Source: Oscillospiraceae bacterium
Lineage (GTDB): Bacteria; Bacillota; Clostridia; Oscillospirales; UBA929
Assembly: GCA_031265355.1 (NCBI GenBank)
Contig: JAISCT010000032.1
Span: 1-60,674 of the forward strand
Direction: 5' to 3'
DNA: 60,674 nucleotides
The position numbers and the translations under genes are program-made. Below are positions 52,647-60,674 of the stretch, piece by piece. Below the pieces are notes generated by a model that was not told the origin of the DNA, ran no database searches, and saw nothing but the letters and a program-made list of their open reading frames with translations. The number at the start of each line of letters is the position of its first letter. Position 1 is the stretch's first letter.

Positions 52647-52815
52647 CTGGCTGTCTCTCCTCGCATGATGAAATGGGTGGTTCTGAGGGCGGCCAAACGC
52701 CGCCCTCACGGCTGCGGATGATGAAAAACAGAAATCGTCCTCTCGGGAGAGGGGGGCGGTTGGGGACGCTACGGTCTTCATTATATAGAAATTCAGGAGA
52801 CCTGGCAAGCATTTC

Positions 52816-52870
52816 GGCACAAAAACGGGCGCCGCGAGAGAATTGCTCCCGCGGCGCCCGTTTTTGTGCC
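52816..52870. terminator. Strong terminator after nifJ
   Basis: Perfect 21-bp arms (52816-52836, 52850-52870) with GGGCGCCGCG in the stem and A5/T5 within it. It lies 34 bp after the nifJ stop and ahead of the degV promoter region; usable on both strands. Confidence 0.8.
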
Positions 52871-52903
52871 ATTTTGTAAGCGCAAGCTGGGTGACGTACT
52901 GCC

Positions 52904-55900
52904 TTATGATTCGTACAGCGTCTTCATGCGCTCCAGGCGGGCGAACTTTTCGGCGGCGGCCTTCTCCGCGGCCGCGAACAGCGTCTCGGCTCTCTCCGGA
53001 AAGGCGCGCTGGAGAGATGCGTAGCGCACCTCGCCGCGCACAAAGTCGCCATAATTGGCGCTCGGCGCTCGGCTGTCGAGCTGGAACGGGTTCTTCCCCG
53101 CCTCCCGCAGGCGCGGGTCGAAGCGGAACATGTGCCAGTACCCGGCTTCCACCGCAGCCTTGGTCTCGGCGATGGAGTTGCCCATGCCGCCCTTCAGACC
53201 ATGGTTGATGCAGGGCGCGTAGGCGATGATGAGGGACGGTCCCTTGTAGTTCTCGGCTTCTGTGATGGCCTTGATCGTCTGGTTGTAGTTCGCGCCCATC
53301 GCTATTTGCGCCACGTAGACATACCCGTAGCTGATGGCGATCTGCGCCAGATCCTTCTTCGGCTGCGTCTTACCGGCCGCGGCAAACTGGGCCACTTGGC
53401 CGATCTGAGACGCCTTCGACGCCTGACCGCCGGTGTTGGAGTAGACCTCGGTGTCAAAGACAAAGATGTTCACATCCTCGCCCGACGCGATGACGTGGTC
53501 GAGCCCGCCAAAGCCGATGTCATAGGCCCAGCCGTCGCCGCCGAAGACCCATACGGACTTCTTGACCAGCATGTCGGCGTCGATCAGCGCCTCGCGCGCC
53601 AGCCGGCAGGCGTCGCAGTCGCAGGTTTTCCCCTCCCATTCGGTGCCCGTCAGATCAATCCCGTCGCGCAGCGCGGCCAGCAGCGCCTCGGAGGCCGTCT
53701 TGGAGACCTCTCCGTCGTACAGGACATCCAACCAATCCTGGCCGGCTTTTTTCAGCTCCGGCACGCACCAATCGACGGCAATGAGCTTTCTCACCGTCTC
53801 GGCCAGCCTCTCGCGGCGCTGGCCGATGCCAAGGGCCATGCCATACCCGTACTCGGCGTTGTCCTCAAAGAGGGAGTTGGCCCAAGCCGGGCCCTTGCCC
53901 TGCTTGTTGACCGTGTAGGGCGTAGCCGGCGCGCTGCCGCCCCAGATCGACGAGCAGCCGGTGGCATTCGCGATGTACATGCGGTCGCCGAAGAGCTGGG
54001 TGATGAGACGGGCGTACGGCGTCTCGCCGCAGCCGGCGCAGGCGCCCGAGAACTCCATCAGCGGCTGCCTAAACTGGCTGCCCTTGACCGTAGTGGGGGC
54101 GAAGGCGGCGATCGTCTTTTCGGAGACCTTCTCAAAGGCATAGTCATATTGTTCCTGCACCGCCGTCTGACTCTCCAGCGGACGCATGACCAACGCCTTC
54201 TCCTTAGCCGGGCATACATTGGCGCAGGAGCCGCAACCGGTGCAGTCGAGCACGGTCGGGGTGATGGAAAAACGGTAGTTCTCGCAGCCCCGACCCGTCA
54301 TCTTGACCGTCTTAAACCCCTCGGGCGCGGCGGCGGCCTCGTCGCCGTCCAACACAAAGGCGCGGATCACCGCGTGAGGACAGACATAGGCGCACTGGTT
54401 GCATTGGATACAGTTGGCCGGGATCCACTCGGGCACATCCACCGCGATGCCGCGTTTCTCGTGGGCGGCGCTTCCCTGCGGGAAGGTACCGTCCTCCGCG
54501 CCGGCGAACGCCGAAACCGGCAGTGCGTCGCCAAGCTGCGCATTGACCGGCGTCAGGATGTTTTTTACAAACCGGACGATCTCTTCCCGGTCCCCCCGAA
54601 CATCTTTGTGGACGATCTCATCCTGCGCGTCTTTCCAGGAGGCGGGCACGTCGATTTTCTTCACATGTTCTATGCCGGCGTCGATCGCGGCGTGGTTCAT
54701 CGCCACGACCTTTTCACCTTTCTTGCCGTAAGTGGCCACCACGGCGTCCTTCATGTATTTTACGGCGTCATCGATCGGAATGATCCCCGTGAGCTTGAAG
54801 AAGGCGGCCTGCAAAATCATGTTGATGCGCCCGCCGAGACCGATTTCGCGGGCCAGGCCAATGCCGTCCACCGTGTACAGCGTGATGCCGCCCGCGGCGA
54901 TGCAGCACCGCATGGAACCGGGCAGACGCGCCTCCAGCTCGTCCACATCCCAAGCGCAGTTCAGCAGGAACGTGCCGCCGGGCTTCACGTCCTCCACCAT
55001 CTTGTATTTGTCGACGTAACTCGGGTTGTGGCAGGCCACGAAGTCCGCCTTCGAGACAAAATAAGTGGATTTGATCGGCTTTTCGCCGAACCGCAGGTGG
55101 GAGACGGTCACGCCGCCGGACTTTTTGGAGTCATAAGCGAAGTAGGCCTGCACTTTGAGGTCGGTGTGGTCGCCGATGATCTTGATGGAGTTTTTGTTGG
55201 CGCCCACCGTACCGTCCGCGCCGAGACCCCAGAATTTGCAGGAGACCGTGCCCTCTGGCGTCGTGTCGTGGTTCTCATCCAGCGGCAGCGACAGACCCGT
55301 CACGTCGTCACAGATGCCAATTGTGAAACTGTTCTTCGGCGCGCCGCTCTTCAAATTGGCGTAGACGGCAAAGATGTTGCTGGGCGGCGTATCTTTGGAC
55401 CCGAGCCCGTAGCGGCCGCCCACCACGCGCACGCCCGCGCGGTCGGAAGCGGAGAGCGTCGTGACGACGTCGAGGTAGAGCGGCTCGCCCAGCGCGCCCG
55501 GTTCTTTCGTGCGGTCCAACACGGCGACGCTTTTGACCGTCTTCGGCAAGACGCGCAGGAACTTCTCGCTCACCCAGGGGCGGTACAGCCGCACCTTGAC
55601 AAGGCCGACCTTCTCACCGCGGGCCGCCAGGAAGTCGATGGTCTCCTCGATGGTGTCACACACGCTTCCCATCGCCACGATGACCCGGTCGGCGTCGGGC
55701 GCGCCGTAGTAATTGAACAGCTTGTAGTCGGCGCCCGTCTCGGCGTTTACGGCGTCCATGTAAGCCTCCACGACAGCCGGCAGGGCGCTGTAATATGTAT
55801 TGCAGGCCTCACGCGCCTGGAAGAAAATGTCAGGGTTTTGCGCCGTGCCGCGCAGTACGGGGTGGTCGGGATTTAACGCGCGGGCGTGGAACGCGTCCAC

Positions 55901-56497
55901 GGCCTCGTGGTCGAGCATCTTGTCGAGGGTGTCGTAGTCCCACACCTCGATCTTCTGCATCTCGTGAGAGGTGCGGAAGCCGTCGAAGAAGTGCAAAAAC
56001 GGCACGCGGCCCTTGATGGCCGAGAGATGGGCGACGGCGCCGAGATCCATGACCTCCTGCGGATTGGTCGCAGCCAGCATCGCAAAGCCGGTCTGACGGC
56101 AGGCCATGACGTCGGAGTGATCTCCAAAGATCGAGAGCGCATGAGAGGCCAGGGCGCGGGCCGAGCAATGGATGACGCCGGGGAGCAGTTCACCGGCGAT
56201 CTTGTACATGTTGGGGATCATGAGGAGCAGGCCCTGCGAAGCCGTAAAGGTGGTGGTCAGCGCGCCGGCGGCGAGCGAACCGTGCACCGCGCCGGCGGCC
56301 CCCGCCTCCGACTGCATCTCGGCGACGCGAACTGTCTGCCCAAACACATTTTTCTGCCCCGAAGCCGCCCACTTGTCCGCGAGTTCCGCCATCACCGAAG
56401 ATGGTGTGATCGGATAGATGCCCGCCACATCGGTAAATGCGTAGGCGACGTGCGCCGCCGCGGTGTTTCCGTCCATTGTTTTTTTCTTTCTTGCCAT
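52904..56497 (-). CDS. nifJ: Pyruvate:ferredoxin (flavodoxin) oxidoreductase
   Basis: A 1197-aa single-chain enzyme that converts pyruvate and CoA to acetyl-CoA, CO2 and reduced ferredoxin. Start ATG 56497 behind AAGGAGG. Domains are in normal order: N-terminal pyrimidine-binding domain (YPITPSSVMAELADKW), gamma domain, two [4Fe-4S] motifs (CIQCNQCAYVCP about 694 and CTGCGSCANVCP about 750), a further cluster site (CAGCGETPY about 819), and the TPP diphosphate domain (GDGWAYDIGFGGLDHV about 985). It marks an anaerobic lifestyle and could power the NifH-like reductase through ferredoxin, although the genes are 37 kb apart. Confidence 0.96.
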   Translation of the reverse strand: MARKKKTMDGNTAAAHVAYAFTDVAGIYPITPSSVMAELADKWAASGQKNVFGQTVRVAEMQSEAGAAGAVHGSLAAGALTTTFTASQGLLLMIPNMYKIAGELLPGVIHCSARALASHALSIFGDHSDVMACRQTGFAMLAATNPQEVMDLGAVAHLSAIKGRVPFLHFFDGFRTSHEMQKIEVWDYDTLDKMLDHEAVDAFHARALNPDHPVLRGTAQNPDIFFQAREACNTYYSALPAVVEAYMDAVNAETGADYKLFNYYGAPDADRVIVAMGSVCDTIEETIDFLAARGEKVGLVKVRLYRPWVSEKFLRVLPKTVKSVAVLDRTKEPGALGEPLYLDVVTTLSASDRAGVRVVGGRYGLGSKDTPPSNIFAVYANLKSGAPKNSFTIGICDDVTGLSLPLDENHDTTPEGTVSCKFWGLGADGTVGANKNSIKIIGDHTDLKVQAYFAYDSKKSGGVTVSHLRFGEKPIKSTYFVSKADFVACHNPSYVDKYKMVEDVKPGGTFLLNCAWDVDELEARLPGSMRCCIAAGGITLYTVDGIGLAREIGLGGRINMILQAAFFKLTGIIPIDDAVKYMKDAVVATYGKKGEKVVAMNHAAIDAGIEHVKKIDVPASWKDAQDEIVHKDVRGDREEIVRFVKNILTPVNAQLGDALPVSAFAGAEDGTFPQGSAAHEKRGIAVDVPEWIPANCIQCNQCAYVCPHAVIRAFVLDGDEAAAAPEGFKTVKMTGRGCENYRFSITPTVLDCTGCGSCANVCPAKEKALVMRPLESQTAVQEQYDYAFEKVSEKTIAAFAPTTVKGSQFRQPLMEFSGACAGCGETPYARLITQLFGDRMYIANATGCSSIWGGSAPATPYTVNKQGKGPAWANSLFEDNAEYGYGMALGIGQRRERLAETVRKLIAVDWCVPELKKAGQDWLDVLYDGEVSKTASEALLAALRDGIDLTGTEWEGKTCDCDACRLAREALIDADMLVKKSVWVFGGDGWAYDIGFGGLDHVIASGEDVNIFVFDTEVYSNTGGQASKASQIGQVAQFAAAGKTQPKKDLAQIAISYGYVYVAQIAMGANYNQTIKAITEAENYKGPSLIIAYAPCINHGLKGGMGNSIAETKAAVEAGYWHMFRFDPRLREAGKNPFQLDSRAPSANYGDFVRGEVRYASLQRAFPERAETLFAAAEKAAAEKFARLERMKTLYES

Positions 56498-56646
56498 ACG
56501 ACGTTTTCCTCCTTGGTAGAATCTTCACACTTTTTGGGGAAATCTCATCCAAACTGATTCGCGAGGTGGGCTGCAAACGACCCAAAAACACCCCGCCCTC
56601 GGCGGGTCAGCGCGGCGCGCATGTCTGACACTCTCACTAATCTCTC

Positions 56647-56675
56647 ATATTTTATCATCATTTTCCGGCTATGTA
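56647..56675 (-). promoter_or_regulatory. nifJ promoter
   Basis: On the minus strand: TTTACA (56675-56670), 17-bp spacer, TAAAAT (56652-56647). The leader of about 140 nt contains a GC-rich hairpin (ACCCCGCCCTCGGCGGGT region, 56590-56608). Confidence 0.6.
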
Positions 56676-56774
56676 AACCGAAAAGCAAAAAAAAGAGAAA
56701 TGTTTGAACGCATTAACAATTGTCGGTATTTTCCCGGTCAATGAGAAGGTTACGGCACATGACACAAATTTTTC

Positions 56775-56803
56775 TTTACTTTCATTGATCTTCCTTCTAT
56801 AAT
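56775..56803 (+). promoter_or_regulatory. Promoter of the stalk-domain protein gene
   Basis: TTTACT (56775-56780), 17-bp spacer, TATAAT (56798-56803); transcription would start near 56810, about 40 bp before the ATG. Confidence 0.65.
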
Positions 56804-56850
56804 AAACATACAAGTCACGACAAGTCGGAAGATGAAAGGGGACATAAGCC

Positions 56851-58200
56851 ATGAAAAAAAGCATCTGTCTGTTGCTGGCGTTGGCGTGCCTGTTACTGTG
56901 CGCCGGCCCGGCGGCACTGGCCGCGCCCGACAAGATCCGCGTATTTCTGGACGGCGAGGAGATCATTTTCGACGTCGATCCATTCATTGAGAACGGTCGG
57001 ACATTGGTCCCGGTGCGCGCCATTGCGGAGGCGCTGGGCTGCCTCGTCGACTGGTACCCCGAGTCCGACATGGCCGTGATCACTCCGGACCGCCGCGCGG
57101 GTCCCACTCTGGCAATGGCCCTGGGGGTCGACATGGCCTATGTGGACGATGAATCTGTAGCGCTCGACGTGCCCCCTCGGCTCGTGGGCGGGCGCACTTT
57201 TGTCCCGCTCCGTTTCCTGGGAGAAAGCTTCGGCCTTGGCGTCGAGTGGGACAGCGACGCGCGTTTCGTTCTGCTCTCCGACCCAGTACGCATCCCGCTT
57301 TTGGAGGGCAAGACGGCTTCGGAGTCCTTCTCTCCGCTAAACGGTCAGTTCCTTATTAATATGCCGGCGGGGACACGGGACGTCCCCCTCACGGCCACCG
57401 ACGTCATGGGGCCCGCCCCGTCCAACGACAACGAAACATGGCTCATACTCTCTGCACATAACCAGACGATGGAGGTGTACGCGTCCTCGCTCCTGTGCAC
57501 CAGCACGGGCGATCTCCGGGAGGACGCCCGGCTGGCCCAGTTCGACGAGAGTTATCAATACGCCGACGTCAAGACCGTCGGCGGCGGTCTCTCCTACCTC
57601 GTTTTCACGCCGCAGACGCCGGCGGTGTCGGACCAGACCCTGCTGGGCGGCGCTCTGCTCCGTTTTGCCGACAACATGCTGGCGATGGTCGCCGTGTTCG
57701 TCGACGCCAACGCCTTCACCCACCGCGAGAGCTGCGTCAATATGACATCGGCCATCCTGGACTCGATCCGAGTGGGTACATACACCCCGGACATCTCCGC
57801 GCGGACCGTCTCATTTGACGATTTCAGCATCCGTCTTGAGAATGACTACGTCTATTACAAAGAAATCGGCGCCGACTTCGACGTGGTGTACGTCCGGAAG
57901 ATCGTACCCATTGGGCAGGATGCGCCGGTCTTTGGTATTTACTCGGGTCTCTATCCCTCCTTCAATCCGGACGGGCTGCCCGAAACTACCCTATCCGACA
58001 CTCTTCTGGGGCAGTCCGTCAAATGGTACGGCAACCTGACAAACGGCGCCGTCGACGAGTCAACGACGCTTGAGATCATGGTCGGCCCCCTGGCCGGCGG
58101 CTCCTACAAACACGGCTTCGCCAAGCCCTTCACGCCCCAAGACTGGACAGCCATCCGACGGATGTTCCGCTCCATGAAACTGCTCACACCGGCGGCGTAA
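56851..58200 (+). CDS. Secreted protein with two copper amine oxidase N-terminal (stalk) domains
   Basis: A 449-aa protein with a signal peptide (MKKSICLLLALACLLLCAGP, cleavage after ALA). Residues about 30-80 and 97-147 are two CuAO_N1 stalk repeats (NGRTLVPVRAIAEALG and GGRTFVPLRFLGESFG). The remaining 300 residues are mixed alpha/beta and not recognised. Such stalk domains are common on extracellular proteins of Clostridia and probably mediate wall or protein contacts; no oxidase catalytic domain exists here. AAAGGGGA precedes the ATG. Confidence 0.75.
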   Translation: MKKSICLLLALACLLLCAGPAALAAPDKIRVFLDGEEIIFDVDPFIENGRTLVPVRAIAEALGCLVDWYPESDMAVITPDRRAGPTLAMALGVDMAYVDDESVALDVPPRLVGGRTFVPLRFLGESFGLGVEWDSDARFVLLSDPVRIPLLEGKTASESFSPLNGQFLINMPAGTRDVPLTATDVMGPAPSNDNETWLILSAHNQTMEVYASSLLCTSTGDLREDARLAQFDESYQYADVKTVGGGLSYLVFTPQTPAVSDQTLLGGALLRFADNMLAMVAVFVDANAFTHRESCVNMTSAILDSIRVGTYTPDISARTVSFDDFSIRLENDYVYYKEIGADFDVVYVRKIVPIGQDAPVFGIYSGLYPSFNPDGLPETTLSDTLLGQSVKWYGNLTNGAVDESTTLEIMVGPLAGGSYKHGFAKPFTPQDWTAIRRMFRSMKLLTPAA

Positions 58201-58237
58201 CGTCGGGGACCACAACAGGCGAAACAAAACCAAGAGC

Positions 58238-58276
58238 AAAAGGCTCGCGAATACTTTGTGTATGCGCGAGTCTTTT
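58238..58276 (+). terminator. Terminator after the stalk-domain gene
   Basis: Stem AAAAGGCTCGCG (58238-58249) with CGCGAGTCTTTT (58265-58276), one G-T pair. It serves the plus-strand gene and may also help the convergent adenine deaminase gene. Confidence 0.7.
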
Positions 58277-58360
58277 GCCGTCTGAATGTTTATGGTTCAG
58301 GTGTCAGAAATCTCGCCCGCCGCCGGCCGGCGATTTATGCCGCTCTGTTTTCAAAACGTT

Positions 58361-60100
58361 TCACGTGTGCGCTTCTACCGGTATGAATCCAAACGCCGTT
58401 ACATCGAACAGCCCCATATCGGTCAGCTTGAGCTCGGGAATAACCGCCAGCGACATAAAGCACAGCGTCATCACCGGCTCCACATCACGGCTGATCCCCA
58501 GCACATTGCGGGCCGCGTCGTGCAGATCCGTGAGCTTCCTGTCCACCCACTCACCCGTCTGGTCGCTCATGATCCCGCCAATGGGCATGGGCATGCCGTC
58601 GATCACCTTGCCTCCCTGTACCAGCACTACGCCGCCATTTTGATCCATCAACCGCTCCACCGCAAAGGCCATCTCCTCGTTGCTCACCCCCACCACGATG
58701 ATGTTGTGGGAATCATGCGCCACCGACAGGGCCACCGCACCGCGCCGGATGCCGTAGCCGCGCAGCAAGCCCACCGCCACATGGCCCGTGTACTGGTGGC
58801 GCTCCACCACAGCCACCTTGGCAATATCCGCCTCCGGTACAAATATGAAGTCGCCCTCCGCGTCCCGCTTCACCACGGCGGTTTCTTTGCGGGTCACCAC
58901 ACTGCCCGGGTTGACGCCGATGACGTGGACCTTGTCCGACCGCAGACGCAGCTTCAGTTTGTCTATATGGAAGTCCTTCACGTGGAAACTGCCGGAGACC
59001 GGCTCGATGCTTCGGCGGACGACAGGCAGCAGATACCGGCCGTCCCGCGCCACCTCGCGGCCCTCGATGAAGACCCGGCGCACCTGGAAATCCTTCAGGT
59101 CATCCAGCAACACGATGTCGGCCCGCAGGCCCGGCGCGACGGCGCCCCGGTCATACAGACGGAAACACTCCGCCGCGTTCAGGCTGGCCATCCGGATGGC
59201 GGTGACGGCGTCCACCCCCTCCTCCACGCAGATGCGCAGATGATCGTCCAGATGGCCGCGTTCCAAAATGGTCTTGGGCTGTCGGTCGTCGCTGCACAGC
59301 AGGCAGCGGCGGCTGTTCTCCCGCGTGACGCCTTTTAACAGGCGCCGCAGATCGTGGCAAGCGGACCCCTGGCGCAGCAGTACATAGAGGCCTCGGGCAA
59401 TCCGGTCTTGCATCTCCGCAACAGTGGTGCATTCGTGATCGGTGTGTATCAGCGCCGCGGCGTAGGCGTTCAGGTCCTTGCCGGACACGGCCGGGCTGTG
59501 TCCGTCTATCGGTTTACCCGCCCTGTGGGCCACCAGCAGTTTGTCCAGCACCTCATCGCGGCCGGCCACCACGCCCGGGTAGTTCATGAACTCGCCCATC
59601 CCCAAAATGCGGCTGTCTCCCATGGGCGCCTCCATGGCCGCCGCATCGACGACGGCGCCCGCGTGTTCAAACGCGGTGGCCGGCACGCAGGAGGGCAGCA
59701 TGTAGCGGATATCCAGCGCCGTCTCCTCCGCGGCGGCCAACATGTAGCGGAGCCCTTCCAGGCCGCACACGTTCACAATCTCGTGCGGGTCGGCGATGAT
59801 CGTAGTGCCCCCGTGGGGCGTCAACAGCCGCCCGATCTCCTCGGGGCTCACATAGGAGGATTCGATATGGATGTGGCTGTCAATGAACCCGGGCGCCGCA
59901 TATTGGCCCCGGGCTTCCACCACCTGCACCCCCTCGTAGGAGTCGCCCACACCCGCGATATACCCGCCGCACAGAGCGATATCGCCCTCGGTCACGCACC
60001 CGCTGTACACGTCCACCACTTTGCTATGTTTGATCACCATATCGGCAGGCCGGCGCCCGGCCGCCACGTCGATCAACCGTTTAAGCGCTTGCTTTTCCAT
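58361..60100 (-). CDS. ade: Adenine deaminase
   Basis: A 579-aa amidohydrolase that converts adenine to hypoxanthine and ammonia for purine salvage. Start ATG 60100 directly behind AAGGAGGACAAG; the frame to 60127 runs into a hairpin. Metal ligands are in FIDSHIHIESSYV and the later GHSPAVSG, IHTDHE and CSDDRQP; the C-terminal VAHDSHNIIVVG segment is typical of the Ade/YerA type. Length is normal. It is monocistronic. Confidence 0.93.
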   Translation of the reverse strand: MEKQALKRLIDVAAGRRPADMVIKHSKVVDVYSGCVTEGDIALCGGYIAGVGDSYEGVQVVEARGQYAAPGFIDSHIHIESSYVSPEEIGRLLTPHGGTTIIADPHEIVNVCGLEGLRYMLAAAEETALDIRYMLPSCVPATAFEHAGAVVDAAAMEAPMGDSRILGMGEFMNYPGVVAGRDEVLDKLLVAHRAGKPIDGHSPAVSGKDLNAYAAALIHTDHECTTVAEMQDRIARGLYVLLRQGSACHDLRRLLKGVTRENSRRCLLCSDDRQPKTILERGHLDDHLRICVEEGVDAVTAIRMASLNAAECFRLYDRGAVAPGLRADIVLLDDLKDFQVRRVFIEGREVARDGRYLLPVVRRSIEPVSGSFHVKDFHIDKLKLRLRSDKVHVIGVNPGSVVTRKETAVVKRDAEGDFIFVPEADIAKVAVVERHQYTGHVAVGLLRGYGIRRGAVALSVAHDSHNIIVVGVSNEEMAFAVERLMDQNGGVVLVQGGKVIDGMPMPIGGIMSDQTGEWVDRKLTDLHDAARNVLGISRDVEPVMTLCFMSLAVIPELKLTDMGLFDVTAFGFIPVEAHT

Positions 60101-60125
60101 CTTGTCCTCCTTAAAAGGCAACCCC

Positions 60126-60161
60126 AAAAGATCCCGCGCTAGACAGCGCCGGATCTTTTTT
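60126..60161. terminator. Hairpin between the CRISPR array and ade
   Basis: AAAAGATCCCGCGCT (60126-60140) pairs with AGCGCCGGATCTTTT (60145-60159), one C-C mismatch, then T-rich. On the minus strand it would end the CRISPR transcript. A TTGACA (minus, 60186-60181) with a weak TGAAAA at 60163-60158 overlaps it, so it might instead be part of the ade leader. Confidence 0.5.
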
Positions 60162-60249
60162 CACGAATGAAATGCGCACTTGTCAATGGGCAAAATGAAA
60201 ACTTCTCCAAAACACTTACCCTCGACGAGCGAGGGCGGCTCGTCGGACA

Positions 60250-60283
60250 TCGGAGACCACCCCCACTCATGCGAACGGCGGAC
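60250..60283 (-). repeat. Decayed distal CRISPR repeat
   Basis: CTCATGCGA (60266-60274) followed by CGG and GGAC resembles the 3' half of the array repeat. It ends at 60283, leaving a 35-bp gap to the repeat at 60319, the same as the spacers. The other half no longer matches. Confidence 0.4.
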
Positions 60284-60318
60284 ACACGTACGCTTGAGGT
60301 GCGTATGCCGCAAGGTGT

Positions 60319-60557
60319 GTTTAAATCCACATCGCTCATGCGAGCGGTGACGTCATGGCGATGGCTTGCAGGTTACTGAAAGATAATGTTTCAATCCACA
60401 CCGCTCATGCGAGCGGTGACGGCGAACGCGGCGGGAATCCTGACAGGGGTGACGCCGTTTCAATCCACACCGCTCACGCGAGCGGTGACAGTCGTGTTTA
60501 TGCGCAGCGAAAGCGAGATTGCCCGTTTCAATCCACACCGCTCACGCGAGCGGTGAC
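60319..60557 (-). CRISPR. CRISPR array, type I-C-like repeats (4 repeats, 3 spacers)
   Basis: Four 33-bp repeats at 60319-60351, 60388-60420, 60457-60489 and 60525-60557; spacers of 36, 36 and 35 bp between them. On the minus strand each repeat starts GTCACCGCTC and ends GGATTGAAAC, the type I-C pattern with a GTCACCGCTC/GAGCGGTG stem. The first repeat (60319) has two changes in its distal half (GGATTTAAAC and GATGTG), as expected of the trailer-end repeat, so the array reads on the minus strand with the leader to the right. One position alternates between repeats (CATGCG in the two trailer-side repeats, CACGCG in the two leader-side repeats). No cas gene is in the window. Confidence 0.9.
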
Positions 60558-60674
60558 TAGTGTACTGTATCATTGATATCCACGCATACTATTTTCCGCT
60601 AATTCTACGCTATAGGGTTGGCCCAAACTTAGGATACAAGGATATCAATCTCTTGCGTGAATCCTTAGTTCTGA
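60558..60674 (-). promoter_or_regulatory. CRISPR leader (incomplete)
   Basis: AT-rich DNA from the last repeat to the window end. It contains a 10-bp inverted repeat ATTGATATCC (60572-60581) and GGATATCAAT (60640-60649), a possible leader-binding motif for spacer acquisition or a mobile element end. Confidence 0.5.

Noticed and set aside
53132..55876. 914-codon plus-strand open frame opposite nifJ
   Set aside because: It is antisense to a fully conserved pyruvate:ferredoxin oxidoreductase; its His/Arg/Val/Asp-rich translation is what high-GC codon bias gives on the opposite strand.
60355..60576. Open frames across the CRISPR array
   Set aside because: They only translate the repeats (recurring SIHTAHASGD).

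Overview
The window looks like a chromosomal segment of a GC-rich anaerobic Firmicute (Clostridia-type). The evidence is the murB-rapZ-whiA-dnaE gene order, a pyruvate:ferredoxin oxidoreductase, S-layer homology (SLH) domains, Rrf2, PadR, DegV and ABC-F family genes, frequent GTG/TTG starts behind strong GGAGG sites, and no oxygen-respiration genes. No tRNA or rRNA gene was recognised.

Layout. 1-3177: 3' part of a cell-surface GH3 glycosidase with SLH anchors. 3198-4986: a lower-GC AlbA/Schlafen-type gene bracketed by two inverted copies of one palindromic hairpin. 5057-8939 (minus): epimerase-like protein, MalY/PatB C-S lyase, trans-sulfuration enzyme and a cysteine-free Rrf2 (CymR-like) regulator. 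9254-15413 (plus), divergent from it: a DUF2292-like small protein, cysteine synthase, a NifB-like radical SAM protein, NifK-like, NifD-like, a NifX-like protein and a NifH-like reductase. The two divergent promoters carry the same 22-bp element over their -10 boxes. 15842-21871 (minus): a 2009-aa secreted glycoside hydrolase with many accessory domains. 22000-23540: a lower-GC stretch with a HEPN-MNT pair and a possible short RNA. 23557-29774: murB-rapZ-whiA-dnaE. 29792-31560 (minus): PadR plus a HAAS-SEDS fusion, under a promoter overlaid by a perfect inverted repeat. 31593-48545 (minus): one 5650-codon surface protein. 49013-56497 (minus): DUF218 protein, ABC-F ATPase, DegV protein and NifJ. 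56851-58200: secreted copper-amine-oxidase-N stalk protein. 58361-60100 (minus): adenine deaminase. 60250-60674: a short type I-C-like CRISPR array and leader, cut by the window end.

The most interesting system is the nitrogenase-like operon. It lacks nifE/nifN, keeps the P-cluster cysteines in both large subunits and the cofactor cysteine in the D subunit, but has no residue matching the cofactor histidine. It sits with cysteine/methionine enzymes under an apparent sulfur-type regulator. This points to a nitrogenase-like reductase in sulfur salvage, comparable in concept to methylthio-alkane reductase (Mar), rather than N2 fixation. A plausible division of work is: NifJ supplies reduced ferredoxin, the NifH-like protein passes electrons to the D/K-like pair, NifB (with the NifX-like protein) makes or carries the cofactor, and the PLP enzymes and cysteine synthase handle released sulfur compounds. 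The substrate is inference only.
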